From Metabacillus malikii (GTDB lineage: Bacteria; Bacillota; Bacilli; Bacillales; Bacillaceae), in NCBI RefSeq assembly GCF_030813355.1, contig NZ_JAUSUD010000002.1:62001-126000 (forward strand): a stretch of 64,000 bases of DNA. Direction: 5' to 3'. The notes beneath the pieces are model-generated. The model was not told the origin of the DNA, searched no databases, and saw only the letters and a list, made by a program, of their open reading frames with translations. Below, piece by piece: positions 1-8,424 of this stretch. A program made the position numbers and the translations under genes. Each line of letters begins with the position of its first letter. The stretch's first letter is position 1.

Positions 1-1113
1 GTTGGTTCAAAAGTGAACATTGATATGTATTTGGAAGGTGAAGAAGTAACGGTAGATATGGAGTCATTTGACCCAACAATTAAGGCAGAATTGTTCATTG
101 ACGGTAAAGATGTGAAGATAAATCCAAACGAAAATCCGACGTTTGGTCCTGTTTTAACAGATGGGTCAATGAAACTCAATGTTGAAGCAACATTACCATG
201 GGGAAAAGTGAAAACAAATGAAATACCTATATCAAGCAGTGAAGTGGAAATTAATCTTGGACAAAGCAAAGACCTTCAAGAAACAATTTTTAATCAAGTA
301 GTAAGCTATTCTAAGGAAGCACTAGAGGCGTATACTTCAGGAAGTGCGGATAAGGTAACAACGGCTACCAATCGCAACAAGGAAGATATTCTCGAAAGAA
401 TTGAATACCTCCAATACAGAGAAGAGTATTATAAAGGGCAATATTTAGGGACAACCTTTGCAATTGATTCACTTAATGTAGAGTATAACGGTGAACAATG
501 GGAGGCTGAGGTAGAAGTTTTACAGACGTATAATGAAGCTGAGTATTATGAAGGTGAAACTCCTCAGCTAGAGAAAAATGAAGTAAATCGTGTTTATACA
601 CTAGTTTATAACGAAGAAAACAAGAAATGGCTTATCGAGACAATGGATTATTCTTATGGATATGGAACTGACAACGTCAAGGAAATAAACGAAAAAGAAC
701 CAAAAACATACCAAACGAGCTGGGGAAATAGCAAGATTACCGATGACAAATCACAACAGATTGCTTCCTTTGTTGAAGAGTATATGTATGCAAGCGTAGA
801 TGCGATAAATGCAGAAAATTTCTCAATTGTTGAGCCATATCTCGACTCCTCGGGCAAGAAATATAATGAACAAAAAGAATATACAGCTTATTTAAATGAA
901 AAAGGAATCACAGAGGAATTACTAAATATAGAAATTAAAGAAGTGAAAAAGCTTGATGACACTACTTATCAAGTAACTTCTCTAGATGAGTACAAGCTTA
1001 TGTACAGTGACGGAACAGATAAAACAACTAGCTTTAAAACAGTCCAAAAGGTGAAAATTCAATCTGATGGTTCATTTGCGATGAATGAGTTAATCAGCAC
1101 AGATGAACAATAA
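1..1113 (+). CDS. TcaA-like membrane-associated protein, C-terminal part (cut by window start)
   Basis: The reading frame is already open at base 1, so the N-terminus lies outside the window; the GTG at 13 is an internal Val, not the start. The visible ~370 residues are hydrophilic, rich in Glu, Asn and Tyr, with no membrane segment. They resemble the extracytoplasmic part of TcaA/YvbJ-type proteins: a small beta domain (residues ~1-80), a helical linker, and an NTF2-like C-terminal half. In that family a zinc ribbon and one transmembrane helix precede this region. TcaA is tied to teicoplanin and cell-wall stress responses in staphylococci; the role here is inferred only from family. A clear terminator follows 38 bp after the stop. 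Confidence 0.6.
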   Translation, partial: VGSKVNIDMYLEGEEVTVDMESFDPTIKAELFIDGKDVKINPNENPTFGPVLTDGSMKLNVEATLPWGKVKTNEIPISSSEVEINLGQSKDLQETIFNQVVSYSKEALEAYTSGSADKVTTATNRNKEDILERIEYLQYREEYYKGQYLGTTFAIDSLNVEYNGEQWEAEVEVLQTYNEAEYYEGETPQLEKNEVNRVYTLVYNEENKKWLIETMDYSYGYGTDNVKEINEKEPKTYQTSWGNSKITDDKSQQIASFVEEYMYASVDAINAENFSIVEPYLDSSGKKYNEQKEYTAYLNEKGITEELLNIEIKEVKKLDDTTYQVTSLDEYKLMYSDGTDKTTSFKTVQKVKIQSDGSFAMNELISTDEQ

Positions 1114-1151
1114 TTGGATGTGTAAGTTTAAGGCAAAATATTAGCAGACGT

Positions 1152-1183
1152 AAAGGTGGTATCAATTGGATACCACCTTTTTT
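1152..1183 (+). terminator. Rho-independent terminator of the TcaA-like gene
   Basis: A perfect 12-bp stem, AAAGGTGGTATC / GATACCACCTTT, has a 5-nt loop and ends in a short T-run. Confidence 0.9.
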
Positions 1184-1246
1184 ATGCATTGACAAAGAAG
1201 GAGGGGATTGAAAACAAAAATAGTCTTGTTAAGAATTGGAATTGTT

Positions 1247-1275
1247 TTGAAAAATAGAAACAAATGTTCTATAAT
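1247..1275 (+). promoter_or_regulatory. SigA-type promoter for the SAP/DUF6434 gene
   Basis: TTGAAA (1247-1252), a 17-nt spacer and a consensus TATAAT (1270-1275) lie 30 bp upstream of the TTG start. Confidence 0.75.
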
Positions 1276-1304
1276 GTAATTAAAACAATGAAGGGGAGAA
1301 TTAG

Positions 1305-1877
1305 TTGAGACCTATTCTATCGAAAGATATTCATGTCGATACATTTAAAGATTATTACTGGTTAAAAGAAGAATTACAAACCTTTTGCAGGGAAAATGGA
1401 ATAAGTGCCTCAGGTTCTAAAAATGAGATATCGACTAGAGTGGAGATGTTTTTGCAGACAGGCAAAATAATTAAACCGAAAAGAATTACTAGAGATAAGC
1501 AAAAGGTAGCTGAAACTGATACGACTTTAAGCCTTGATACAGTCATTACAGAAGGACATCGTTGCAGTCAAAATGTAAGAGCCTTTTTTAAGTCAGTCAT
1601 TCCGAAATTCCACTTTTCCACCTATATTCAAAATTACTTTAAAGACAATATCGGAAAAACTTATCAAGACGTAGTGAATGCTTGGTATATGGAAGAAGAA
1701 CGCAAGAAAGATTCTGCATACAAAACAAATATTGGACCTCAATTTGAATACAATCAATTCATCCGTGACTTTTTTGCGGACCCAAATAATAAGGGGAAAA
1801 GTCGTGAACAAGCGATCAATGCATGGAATGAAATAAAAAAACGACCTGGAAGCAATAAATATACGGTTTCCAATTAG
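1305..1877 (+). CDS. SAP domain protein with C-terminal DUF6434-like region
   Basis: 190 residues starting at TTG 1305, chosen because AAGGGGAG (1291-1298) sits 6 nt before it. Residues ~15-55 read as a SAP helix-turn-helix (LKEELQTFCRENGISASGSKNEI), a motif usually linked to DNA binding. The second half carries FHFSTYIQNYFKDNIGKTYQ and a repeat-like FEYNQFIRDFFADPNNKGKSREQ, each followed by an xAWxxxxxK segment. This matches my memory of the DUF6434 family in Firmicutes; its function is unknown. It has its own promoter and no operon partner. Confidence 0.7.
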   Translation: MRPILSKDIHVDTFKDYYWLKEELQTFCRENGISASGSKNEISTRVEMFLQTGKIIKPKRITRDKQKVAETDTTLSLDTVITEGHRCSQNVRAFFKSVIPKFHFSTYIQNYFKDNIGKTYQDVVNAWYMEEERKKDSAYKTNIGPQFEYNQFIRDFFADPNNKGKSREQAINAWNEIKKRPGSNKYTVSN

Positions 1878-1938
1878 GTAACATAACGAAGTTGACTTTA
1901 ATAGGAATAGCTAAAAAGACTAGAAATGATTGTGTTCA

Positions 1939-2247
1939 TTAGACACCGAAATAAAATGTTCCTAAAACATGATAGATTATTGGAAACATGAACAGTAATA
2001 TATTTATGATAATTCCAATCAATGATAGTTTACCTTTGTATAACCTATAGGAGATAAAGCCCAACATTGCTCCGATTGGACATAAAAAGATTGGCATAAT
2101 CACTGGTAGACCTTGGAGCTTTTCTAACAGAATGAATGCTGAGAAGAAGTTAATAATCAGAATTGTTACAACTACAGGTATTAAAATTGAAATGATTCCT
2201 AGCACAAAATTATGATTACTTTTGTTACCTAACACATTCATGTTCAC
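1939..2247 (-). CDS. Small three-helix membrane protein, unknown function
   Basis: 102 residues read from GTG 2247; an in-frame ATG at 2241 is an alternative start. AAGGA stands about 10 nt upstream of the GTG. There are three strongly hydrophobic stretches (residues ~14-38, ~47-64, ~75-98) joined by short basic loops, which suggests a cytoplasmic membrane protein. I recognise no family. An extended -10 promoter lies upstream. It could be one of the many small Bacillus membrane proteins of the YrdB/DUF4190 sort, but that is a guess. Confidence 0.55.
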   Translation of the reverse strand: MNMNVLGNKSNHNFVLGIISILIPVVVTILIINFFSAFILLEKLQGLPVIMPIFLCPIGAMLGFISYRLYKGKLSLIGIIINILLFMFPIIYHVLGTFYFGV

Positions 2248-2316
2248 AATTAATGGATCCTTTTCAGTTGGTTGTTAAATGTTATAGTTTGTGACGAATT
2301 ATTTATGAACCAACTA

Positions 2317-2325
2317 ATTATACCA
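2317..2325 (-). promoter_or_regulatory. Extended -10 promoter (TGGTATAAT)
   Basis: Read on the minus strand, TGGTATAAT lies 70 bp upstream of the small membrane gene. No good -35 hexamer is seen at 17 nt, which fits an extended -10 promoter. Confidence 0.4.
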
Positions 2326-2454
2326 TAAAGTTCCAAATGAATTATGAGAAAACATAATGATACTAAATTGAAATAGTCAATACATATTAATCTTAGATAT
2401 AAAGCTAGAAAAGCATTCTTGTTGTGAATAAAACAGCTATAGGTTGATGAGAAA

Positions 2455-2484
2455 TAAAAAACGCTTGTGCAAAATCTCAAGCGC
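2455..2484 (-). terminator. Terminator of the amino acid permease gene
   Basis: On the minus strand a CGCTTG / CAAGCG stem is followed by T6. It lies about 50 bp past the permease stop. Confidence 0.7.
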
Positions 2485-2532
2485 TTTACTTGTTATATGA
2501 AAAATAGGAAACCATCAGGCAACTGTAATCAT

Positions 2533-3924
2533 CTAATAATACTTAATAGGCTTGCTTGATTTCGTATCGTCACTATTTTTCCACTTCTTTCTCATAAATA
2601 AGCAAAAGATAAAAATAATCGAAACGAACAATATACTAACGAAGAAGCCTGGACGTATTGCTTTTTCTAGCAATGTCCCTGTAATTGCAGCGAAAATAAG
2701 TGTAATTCCTATATAGGCAAGTATTTTCCCCCAGCCTTTGCTTTTCAATATTCGCAAAGATGAAATGATGATAAAAAACCAGTTATACAAAATTAAAATC
2801 CCTGCAGCAGTTGTAATGTATTCGTAGATTTTACCTGGAAGTAATAATGCTGTAATAATTGAGGCAAGAAGCCCAATTGCTGCTAGTGTTAAGGATGGGA
2901 GGGGCAGGTTTTTAAATTTAAGCTTTTTTGAAAACATTTTAGGTGCATCACCATCCTTAGCCAGTGTAACAAGTAAGTTAGTCACTCCGAAAAGTGAAGC
3001 GGTCATTGTTGAGAAACCAGCAATAATAATAGCAGCATTAAAAACATGCGGGAAGAAAGATAAATTGTAATTTGTTAAAGCAGTAACAAAAGGGCTTTCT
3101 TTCTCATGAAATAGGTCAACTGATACTAACGAGACTGCTAAAATAAGTGAAAGTACATATACAGTTGCTAAGCCTATTAGCATAACTTTACCTGACTTCG
3201 GTGCATCAGACTTGTCCTTAAGTTGCATGGCCATTAATCCAATTACTTCAATCCCACCATACGCATAAAATGCATAAATTAATGATGCCCAGAAGCCTCT
3301 AAAACCATTATGGAATAATTCCTTCGGTGCTAATGAAAACCCATTTGGTTTAGCATCGCTTGGTATCCAACCGAAGAGGGCAACAATAGCAATGATGATG
3401 AACATAATAATCGCTGAAAATTTAATAATTGCTAGTAAATTCTCAATTCTATCAAATCCGCTTGTCCCTGTCAGGACGACAATGATTGCTAATATTGCAT
3501 AAATAGAGGCAAATACCCATAAAGGTACATGTGGAAACCAAAAGCGTGAAAGGATTGATAGTGCGGTTAATTGGCTTCCCATAATAAGAATGTTTGAGCA
3601 CCAATAATTCCAACCACAGCTAAAACCGGCCCATTTGCCGTAAGCTATTCTGGCATAGTAGCAAAATGAACCCTCTTGTGGGTCATCTGCTGTCATTTTA
3701 GCTAAAACATTGAAGACTGTATAAGTACCCAAGGCAGCAAGCAGGAAGGAAAACACTATCGATGGACCTGTAATACCAATCCCTATTGCTGAACCGAGAA
3801 AATATCCTGTCCCAATCGTGCACCCAACCCCAACAATGGACAATTGCCACCATTTTAATTTCCCTTCATCAGAAGCTTTTTTTGGTTTCTGATTTGAGCC
3901 AGGACTACAGCTTACCTTACTCAT
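2533..3924 (-). CDS. APC-family amino acid permease
   Basis: 463 residues with about 12 hydrophobic segments. It begins with a hydrophilic head and then KWWQLSIVGVGCTIGTGYFLGSAIGI, the glycine-rich first helix that opens the substrate site in amino acid/polyamine/organocation permeases. The glutamate-bearing EGSFCYYARIAYGKWAGF segment and the GGIEVIGLMAMQ helix also fit the family. The start is ATG 3924 behind AGGAGGG at ideal spacing. The substrate cannot be read from sequence. It is a single gene with its own terminator. Confidence 0.85.
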   Translation of the reverse strand: MSKVSCSPGSNQKPKKASDEGKLKWWQLSIVGVGCTIGTGYFLGSAIGIGITGPSIVFSFLLAALGTYTVFNVLAKMTADDPQEGSFCYYARIAYGKWAGFSCGWNYWCSNILIMGSQLTALSILSRFWFPHVPLWVFASIYAILAIIVVLTGTSGFDRIENLLAIIKFSAIIMFIIIAIVALFGWIPSDAKPNGFSLAPKELFHNGFRGFWASLIYAFYAYGGIEVIGLMAMQLKDKSDAPKSGKVMLIGLATVYVLSLILAVSLVSVDLFHEKESPFVTALTNYNLSFFPHVFNAAIIIAGFSTMTASLFGVTNLLVTLAKDGDAPKMFSKKLKFKNLPLPSLTLAAIGLLASIITALLLPGKIYEYITTAAGILILYNWFFIIISSLRILKSKGWGKILAYIGITLIFAAITGTLLEKAIRPGFFVSILFVSIIFIFCLFMRKKWKNSDDTKSSKPIKYY

Positions 3925-4149
3925 ACAAACCCTCCTAGGTCAAATAATTCCAGTAACTTGTCTTAAAATGAACAGATAAAGACGAACCGTTTCAAAAGTC
4001 CATCACTCGAGAAGAACTATTGATTCAGTCGGTATATTATGTTAATAATAGTTTTTTAAAAAAAGTTGTTGTATTACAAAAGGATTATGATTGGTTCGTT
4101 AAAGTTGAAAGTAAAAACTAGTGTATACATAGGTTGTTCTGTCTTATGT

Positions 4150-4300
4150 AGTTGTTTACCGCGTGAAATTCACACTAAAAGAGCGGTGGTGGCTTGCATA
4201 TCGGCGTACAAACTAGACGCAACTAGAAATTTACTTATTGTGACGCTGAAGCAAGGAAGCTCACCACCCCATCGCTACCGTGAATACTCTTGCAGTATTC
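4150..4300 (-). repeat. Interspersed repeat RE1, copy a (short, decayed)
   Basis: Read on the minus strand it contains the blocks AGTTTGTACGCCGAT..GCAAGCCACC and GGGGTGGTGAGCTT, which align with the copy at 34141-34505 (AGTTTGTACGTCGAT, GCAAGCCGCC, GGGTGGTGAGCCT). About half of the full element is missing. It fills most of the gap between the permease and the gvpU-like gene; the rest of 3925-4343 shows nothing else clear. Confidence 0.6.
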
Positions 4301-4343
4301 ATTTAAATCCAACTAAGTTAAGAGCAGCATCAATGTTAACAAC

Positions 4344-4763
4344 CTATGTTAACGAATCAAATGAAAATCCATCAACTGAAGAAACTTTACCTCGCCACCA
4401 TGTACCTTTAGATAAGTCATCGTTTGTTCCATTAAAATATCTTGCATCCTTCAAATGGATATATGAGGGAGAGAATTCTTCTGATTCTTCTTTCGAATCT
4501 TCATCTTTCTGCTTGGCATATGCTTCTTTTAAATCATTAAACTTTTTCGAAATGATTTTAGACATTGTATTATCGTATAATGATTTAGCGGATTCGGTAA
4601 TGCCATCATAATAAGCAGTTGCACCAATAAGAGTACCTGATATGATTGCACCACTTACACTAACTGTCATTTTTACTTCTACTCCATCTTCCTCAACTAA
4701 ACGTAAGAACATTAGAAGAACCGCATCATCAGTACTTAATTCTACAGGCTCTTTATCTGCCAC
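4344..4763 (-). CDS. gvpU: GvpU-like gas vesicle accessory protein (orphan)
   Basis: 139 residues from GTG 4763. AGAGGTG (4777-4771) is 7 nt from this GTG but only 1 nt from the TTG at 4769, which decides the start. The core VSVSGAIISGTLIGATAYYD, the later YIHLKDARYF and the WWRGKVSSVDGFSF ending match my recollection of Bacillus megaterium GvpU (NGAVISGTMISAKEYFD, FIHLKNTK, WRGKIAEVDGF). GvpU is known from gas vesicle clusters, where it affects vesicle clustering. No gvpA/gvpF-type gene is visible in this window, so its job here is open. Acidic and soluble. Confidence 0.75.
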   Translation of the reverse strand: MADKEPVELSTDDAVLLMFLRLVEEDGVEVKMTVSVSGAIISGTLIGATAYYDGITESAKSLYDNTMSKIISKKFNDLKEAYAKQKDEDSKEESEEFSPSYIHLKDARYFNGTNDDLSKGTWWRGKVSSVDGFSFDSLT

Positions 4764-4976
4764 AATCAATCACCTCTTTTAACTAGATATGGTTATCATG
4801 CCCGTTATTTCTATGGTCAAACAAAGAAAAATTACCAATTCACTTTAAAATTTTCACTCGTAACTGTCATAGCTCATAGCCCTTTTCATATAATGTACAA
4901 GTTGTCATTTTCTAATCAAAGATAATTTCTTGTAACATAGCTTCATTTCAAAACTAGATGAAAAGAGTGGTCCTCA

Positions 4977-5615
4977 TTGAGCATAAGTATTATCATAAGC
5001 TACATTTTTTTAGGTATTTCGTTAGCCGCTCCTATTGGTCCAGTTAATTCAGTACGGTTAGATAAAGGGATAAAAAATGGATTTTGGCATGCATGGATTG
5101 TTGGAGCTGGGTCAATGATCGCTGATGGTCTCTTTATGCTATTTGTTTATTTAGGTATGGTCCAATTCATGGACATCCCTGTCGTACAAATTTTTCTATG
5201 GTTATTTGGTGGATTCATTCTCATTTATTCTGGATTTGAGAGTATTATTGGTGTAAACAAAGTAGCCTTGACCTACAGCAGAAAGAAAGAGTCATTAACG
5301 AAATGTTTTTTTACAGGGTTTATCATGTCAATTACAAGTCCATTATCAATTTTATTTTGGTTAGGGATTTATGGTTCTGTATTAGCAAAAACTGCACAAA
5401 TGAATGGTACAGGCCAGTTGTTATTATATAGCTGCATGATATTTGTAGGACTGACGATCTGGGACGTATTCGTCGCTTCTTTAACTACCTTTTTTAGAAA
5501 GTATTTAAATGATACAAGCTTGAAAATCATTTCGATTATTTCGGGAGTATCATTGCTTGGTTTCGGTTTTTATTTTGGTTACCAAGGTATTATTGCGTTG
5601 ATTAACGGTTTATGA
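4977..5615 (+). CDS. LysE/RhtB-family amino acid exporter (YrhP-like)
   Basis: 212 residues from TTG 4977 with only a weak upstream AAGAG. The protein starts directly with a membrane helix containing GISLAAPIGPVNSVRLDKGIKNGF, the family hallmark, and has about six hydrophobic segments. GFIMSITSPLSILFWLGIYG is the second conserved family block. Members export amino acids such as lysine or homoserine; the substrate here is unknown. Its last bases overlap the convergent small gene at 5610. Confidence 0.85.
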   Translation: MSISIIISYIFLGISLAAPIGPVNSVRLDKGIKNGFWHAWIVGAGSMIADGLFMLFVYLGMVQFMDIPVVQIFLWLFGGFILIYSGFESIIGVNKVALTYSRKKESLTKCFFTGFIMSITSPLSILFWLGIYGSVLAKTAQMNGTGQLLLYSCMIFVGLTIWDVFVASLTTFFRKYLNDTSLKIISIISGVSLLGFGFYFGYQGIIALINGL

Positions 5616-5894
5616 GTCCTCATACCGTTTATCTGTTTTTTTACTTTTGTCATCGTGTGTTGGATGGGAATGAGGAAATTGTCTTTGTAAATCTTCATGT
5701 AATGTTCGATTTTCATATGCAAAATTACTATAGTACTGTTGCCCTTCTTGCCAAGGAGTACTTTTATTTTCTACTTTTTCATTTTTGCGAATCGGCGACC
5801 CGAACGGACCGTCTGGAAACTCTTCAGCAGTAAGAAAATCCCTACCAGTCTCTACATTTGAAAAATCACGATATTCTTCATCATTATTTAGCAT
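5610..5894 (-). CDS. Small conserved hydrophilic protein, unknown function
   Basis: 94 residues starting at ATG 5894 behind a textbook AGGAGGT at 6-nt spacing, which is the main reason to call it real. It is highly charged, without membrane segments, and carries FLTAEEFPDGPFGSP, ENKSTPWQEGQQYYSNF and ENRTLHEDLQRQFPHSHPTHDD. I think it belongs to the small family of Bacillaceae 'cytosolic proteins' with no assigned role. The stop overlaps the end of the LysE gene by 6 bp in convergent arrangement. Confidence 0.75.
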   Translation of the reverse strand: MLNNDEEYRDFSNVETGRDFLTAEEFPDGPFGSPIRKNEKVENKSTPWQEGQQYYSNFAYENRTLHEDLQRQFPHSHPTHDDKSKKTDKRYEDS

Positions 5895-6024
5895 CTTATA
5901 CCTCCTAAGTCTCTAGCATTACAAGGTAGTGTTACCTGTTTTTCACAGAATATGATTTGATTGCTAGAGATTATGTAGATGATCTTGTAAGATGGAATAA
6001 TAAACGTATTAGGGAGAGTATGGT

Positions 6025-6807
6025 ATGGATACTGTCATAAAATTAACAGATGTATCACTAAAAAGGGATGGACACTGGCTATTACGAGATATTAATTGGC
6101 ATATTAAAAAACATGAAAATTGGGTTTTATATGGATTAAATGGAGCAGGAAAAACAGCATTATTAAATATGCTTTGTGCTTACTATTTTCCTACTATAGG
6201 TAATGTCACAGTGCTAGGAAGTGTTTTTGGACGAGACTATTTAGCAGAGGAGCTACGAAAGAAAATTGGTATAGTATCAGCTAGATTGCAGCAAAAGCTT
6301 TATCCGGCAGATACAGCCTATGAAATTGTGCTAAGTGGTGCTTTTGCATCGATAGGTTTATATGATAAACCTACTGAAGCTATGAGGCAAAAAGCAATTG
6401 ATTTATTAAAAGACTTACACTGTTTAGAATACGCAGATAGAGCTTATGAAACATTATCACAAGGTGAGAGGCAGAGAATATTAATTGCAAGAGCTTTAAT
6501 GGCAAATCCGGAGCTGTTAATTCTCGATGAGCCGACGACAGGCCTTGATTTTCTTGCAAGAGAACGATTATTAGAAGCTCTAACTAGTATAAATAGGTGG
6601 GAAAACGCTCCAACTTTATTATATGTAACACATCATGTTGAAGAAATACTACCGATATTTACACATACGCTGCTATTGAAAAAAGGAAACGTGTTTGCGA
6701 CAGGAAAAACAGAGGATGTCATACAAACTAAAAATCTTTCTGAACTTTTTGATTGTGAAGTAATTGTAAAATGGGAGAATGGAAGAGCAACTTTAAGGAA
6801 AAAATAA
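6025..6807 (+). CDS. ylmA: ABC transporter ATP-binding protein YlmA (ModF/PhrA-like)
   Basis: 260 residues. Walker A GLNGAGKT (residues 37-44), signature LSQGERQR (~140), Walker B LLILDEPTTGLD and the switch histidine in LLYVTHHVEEI are all intact, so it should hydrolyse ATP. There is no membrane segment and no permease gene beside it. It matches the solitary B. subtilis YlmA type (COG1119). Its partner and substrate are unknown, and a non-transport role is possible. A strong hairpin terminator follows. Confidence 0.8.
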   Translation: MDTVIKLTDVSLKRDGHWLLRDINWHIKKHENWVLYGLNGAGKTALLNMLCAYYFPTIGNVTVLGSVFGRDYLAEELRKKIGIVSARLQQKLYPADTAYEIVLSGAFASIGLYDKPTEAMRQKAIDLLKDLHCLEYADRAYETLSQGERQRILIARALMANPELLILDEPTTGLDFLARERLLEALTSINRWENAPTLLYVTHHVEEILPIFTHTLLLKKGNVFATGKTEDVIQTKNLSELFDCEVIVKWENGRATLRKK

Positions 6808-6836
6808 ATAAGCTGGCAAAAGTGGGCGACAAGAAG

Positions 6837-6917
6837 GTCAGACCTAACCAACAAATCTGATATAGAAGTAATCTATCTTTTATTTCTATATATCAGGTTT
6901 GTGGGGTCTGACTTTTT
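6837..6917 (+). terminator. Long hairpin terminator after ylmA
   Basis: Nested arms GTCAGACC/GGTCTGAC and ACAAATCTGATATAGAA with its near complement TTCTATATATCAGGTTTGT form one long stem followed by T5. Confidence 0.85.
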
Positions 6918-7080
6918 AGTTTGAATAAACCTCTTTTCCTATGAGCGATGATGTTGCATATATGAAAATGTTTTTGCCATCTATTACTAGTATAGCGGAG
7001 TGAAACAAGATTGCTGTAGACCCACTCGCTTTTTGCTTGTTATGATGTTCAAGTAATTGGAAATGTGGAGGCTTAGTGAT

Positions 7081-7947
7081 ATGGAACAGAAAGTAAACGA
7101 ATTAAAAATGGGTGAGCGTGGAGTTATCGTAAGCATTATTGCTTATATCGTCTTATCTGCTTTAAAGCTAATCGTCGGGTATATTGGACATTCTGAAGCA
7201 TTAAAGGCTGATGGGTTAAATAATGCAACAGATATTATTGCATCAATTGCGGTATTAATTGGACTTAAAGTATCGCAAAAACCAGCTGATAAAGACCATC
7301 CATATGGACATTGGAAGGCAGAGACCGTTGCTTCAATGGTTGCCTCGTTTATTATGGCAGTTGTCGGGATACAAGTGTTATTTGATGCATTACGTTCAGT
7401 TTTTACTAAACATGACCAAGTGCCTGATATGATTTCAGCGTGGACAGGGCTTTTCTGCGCAATTGTTATGTTTCTAGTCTATCGGTATAATTCGAAATTA
7501 GGTCGGAAAATCAATAGCCAAGGCTTATTAGCAGCTGCAAAAGATAATTTATCAGATGCTTTAGTAAGCATAGGAACTGTGATTGGAATCATTGGTTCAC
7601 AATTCGGCTTACCATGGCTCGACCCAATTACAGCAGTACTCGTCGGAATCATAATTTGTAAAACTGCCTGGGAAATATTCCGAGATGCCTCACATCATTT
7701 AACGGACGGCTATGATACAGAGAAAATGCATGCATACAAACAAACAGTATTAACAATTTACGGTGTAAAAGGTGTAAAGGATATAAGAGCAAGAAATTAT
7801 GGAAACAATTCTGTCGTCGATATTGTCATCCTCGTTAATTCAACGCTAGGAATTAAGGATGCACATGATATCTCTACCGAGGTAGAAAATGAATTGAAGA
7901 AAAAGCATGGTGTATATGATGTAATTGTTCATGTTGAACCAAATTAA
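7081..7947 (+). CDS. mneS: Cation diffusion facilitator, manganese exporter type (MneS/YeaB)
   Basis: 288 residues from ATG 7081. GTGGAGG (7065-7071) sits 9 nt upstream; the TTG at 7057 lies before the binding site and is rejected. Two metal-site helices are visible, SEALKADGLNNATDIIASIAV and LLAAAKDNLSDALVSIGT, together with the loop KDHPYGHWKAET. About six membrane segments are followed by a cytoplasmic C-terminal domain ending HVEPN. Very close in my memory to B. subtilis YeaB (MneS), a Mn(II) exporter; the metal is inferred from that. Confidence 0.85.
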   Translation: MEQKVNELKMGERGVIVSIIAYIVLSALKLIVGYIGHSEALKADGLNNATDIIASIAVLIGLKVSQKPADKDHPYGHWKAETVASMVASFIMAVVGIQVLFDALRSVFTKHDQVPDMISAWTGLFCAIVMFLVYRYNSKLGRKINSQGLLAAAKDNLSDALVSIGTVIGIIGSQFGLPWLDPITAVLVGIIICKTAWEIFRDASHHLTDGYDTEKMHAYKQTVLTIYGVKGVKDIRARNYGNNSVVDIVILVNSTLGIKDAHDISTEVENELKKKHGVYDVIVHVEPN

Positions 7948-8023
7948 CCATGAATAGATTCGAATTAAACGTACAAGATAAACATTGATAACGAGAGATT
8001 TCTGACTAATTGGAGGGTTGAAG

Positions 8024-8269
8024 ATGGAAAAAGACCAACAAAAAACATTACAACAGGCTCAAGATGAGGTTCGTTCTGCCCATCAACAATTACAAACAGA
8101 AAATCAACAACTATTGCAAGCTAGTCAACAGGTTCAAACAGAAATCCATGAGCTAAAAGTAGCACAACAGCGTGTGAAGGATGAACAATTAGATGTATTA
8201 AATGCACAGCAAAATCTCCAAAGAGCACAGCAAACTGCAATGGAGCTTCAAAATAACCTAGAAAACTGA
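8024..8269 (+). CDS. Small glutamine-rich coiled-coil protein, unknown
   Basis: 81 residues from ATG 8024; GGAGGG (8012-8017) is 6 nt upstream, so the in-frame TTG at 8018 is not the start. I count 23 Gln among 81 residues, with no Pro or Cys, and a steady pattern of Leu/Val/Ala spaced as in a continuous helix (QQLQTENQQLLQASQQVQ). One long coiled coil is the likely fold. No family recognised. It precedes the repeat zone and is followed by a Bacillaceae-type hairpin repeat that may end its transcript. Confidence 0.65.
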   Translation: MEKDQQKTLQQAQDEVRSAHQQLQTENQQLLQASQQVQTEIHELKVAQQRVKDEQLDVLNAQQNLQRAQQTAMELQNNLEN

Positions 8270-8276
8270 AAAAGCG

Positions 8277-8380
8277 AAGAGGCTGGGACAGCTGGGACAT
8301 AACAAAAACCCTAGTAAAATTATACAAATAATCATAGTGTGAAAAAACATTATGAAAACAGTATATTTACTAAGGGTTTT
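8277..8380. repeat. GAGGCTGGGACATAAC-type repeat followed by a hairpin
   Basis: GAGGCTGGGAC, partly duplicated, then GGGACATAACAAAA; the same motif occurs inverted at about 48376-48398. It is followed by a hairpin with arms AAAACCCTAGTAAAAT (8305 on) and GTATATTTACTAAGGGTTTT (8361-8380). Motifs like this are scattered in many Firmicute genomes. It may serve as the terminator of the coiled-coil gene. Confidence 0.55.
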
Positions 8381-8424
8381 ATTGTATATGTCACATTAAT
8401 CAGAAGGTTGAGTTGTTGTTTCTA

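Noticed and set aside
2250-2480. Minus-strand frame of 76 codons
   Set aside because: It overlaps the promoter of the small membrane gene and the permease terminator, has no ribosome site and no recognisable features.
4066-4611. Plus-strand frame of 181 codons opposite gvpU
   Set aside because: No ribosome site; the minus-strand protein is recognisable as GvpU and has a good AGAGGTG site.
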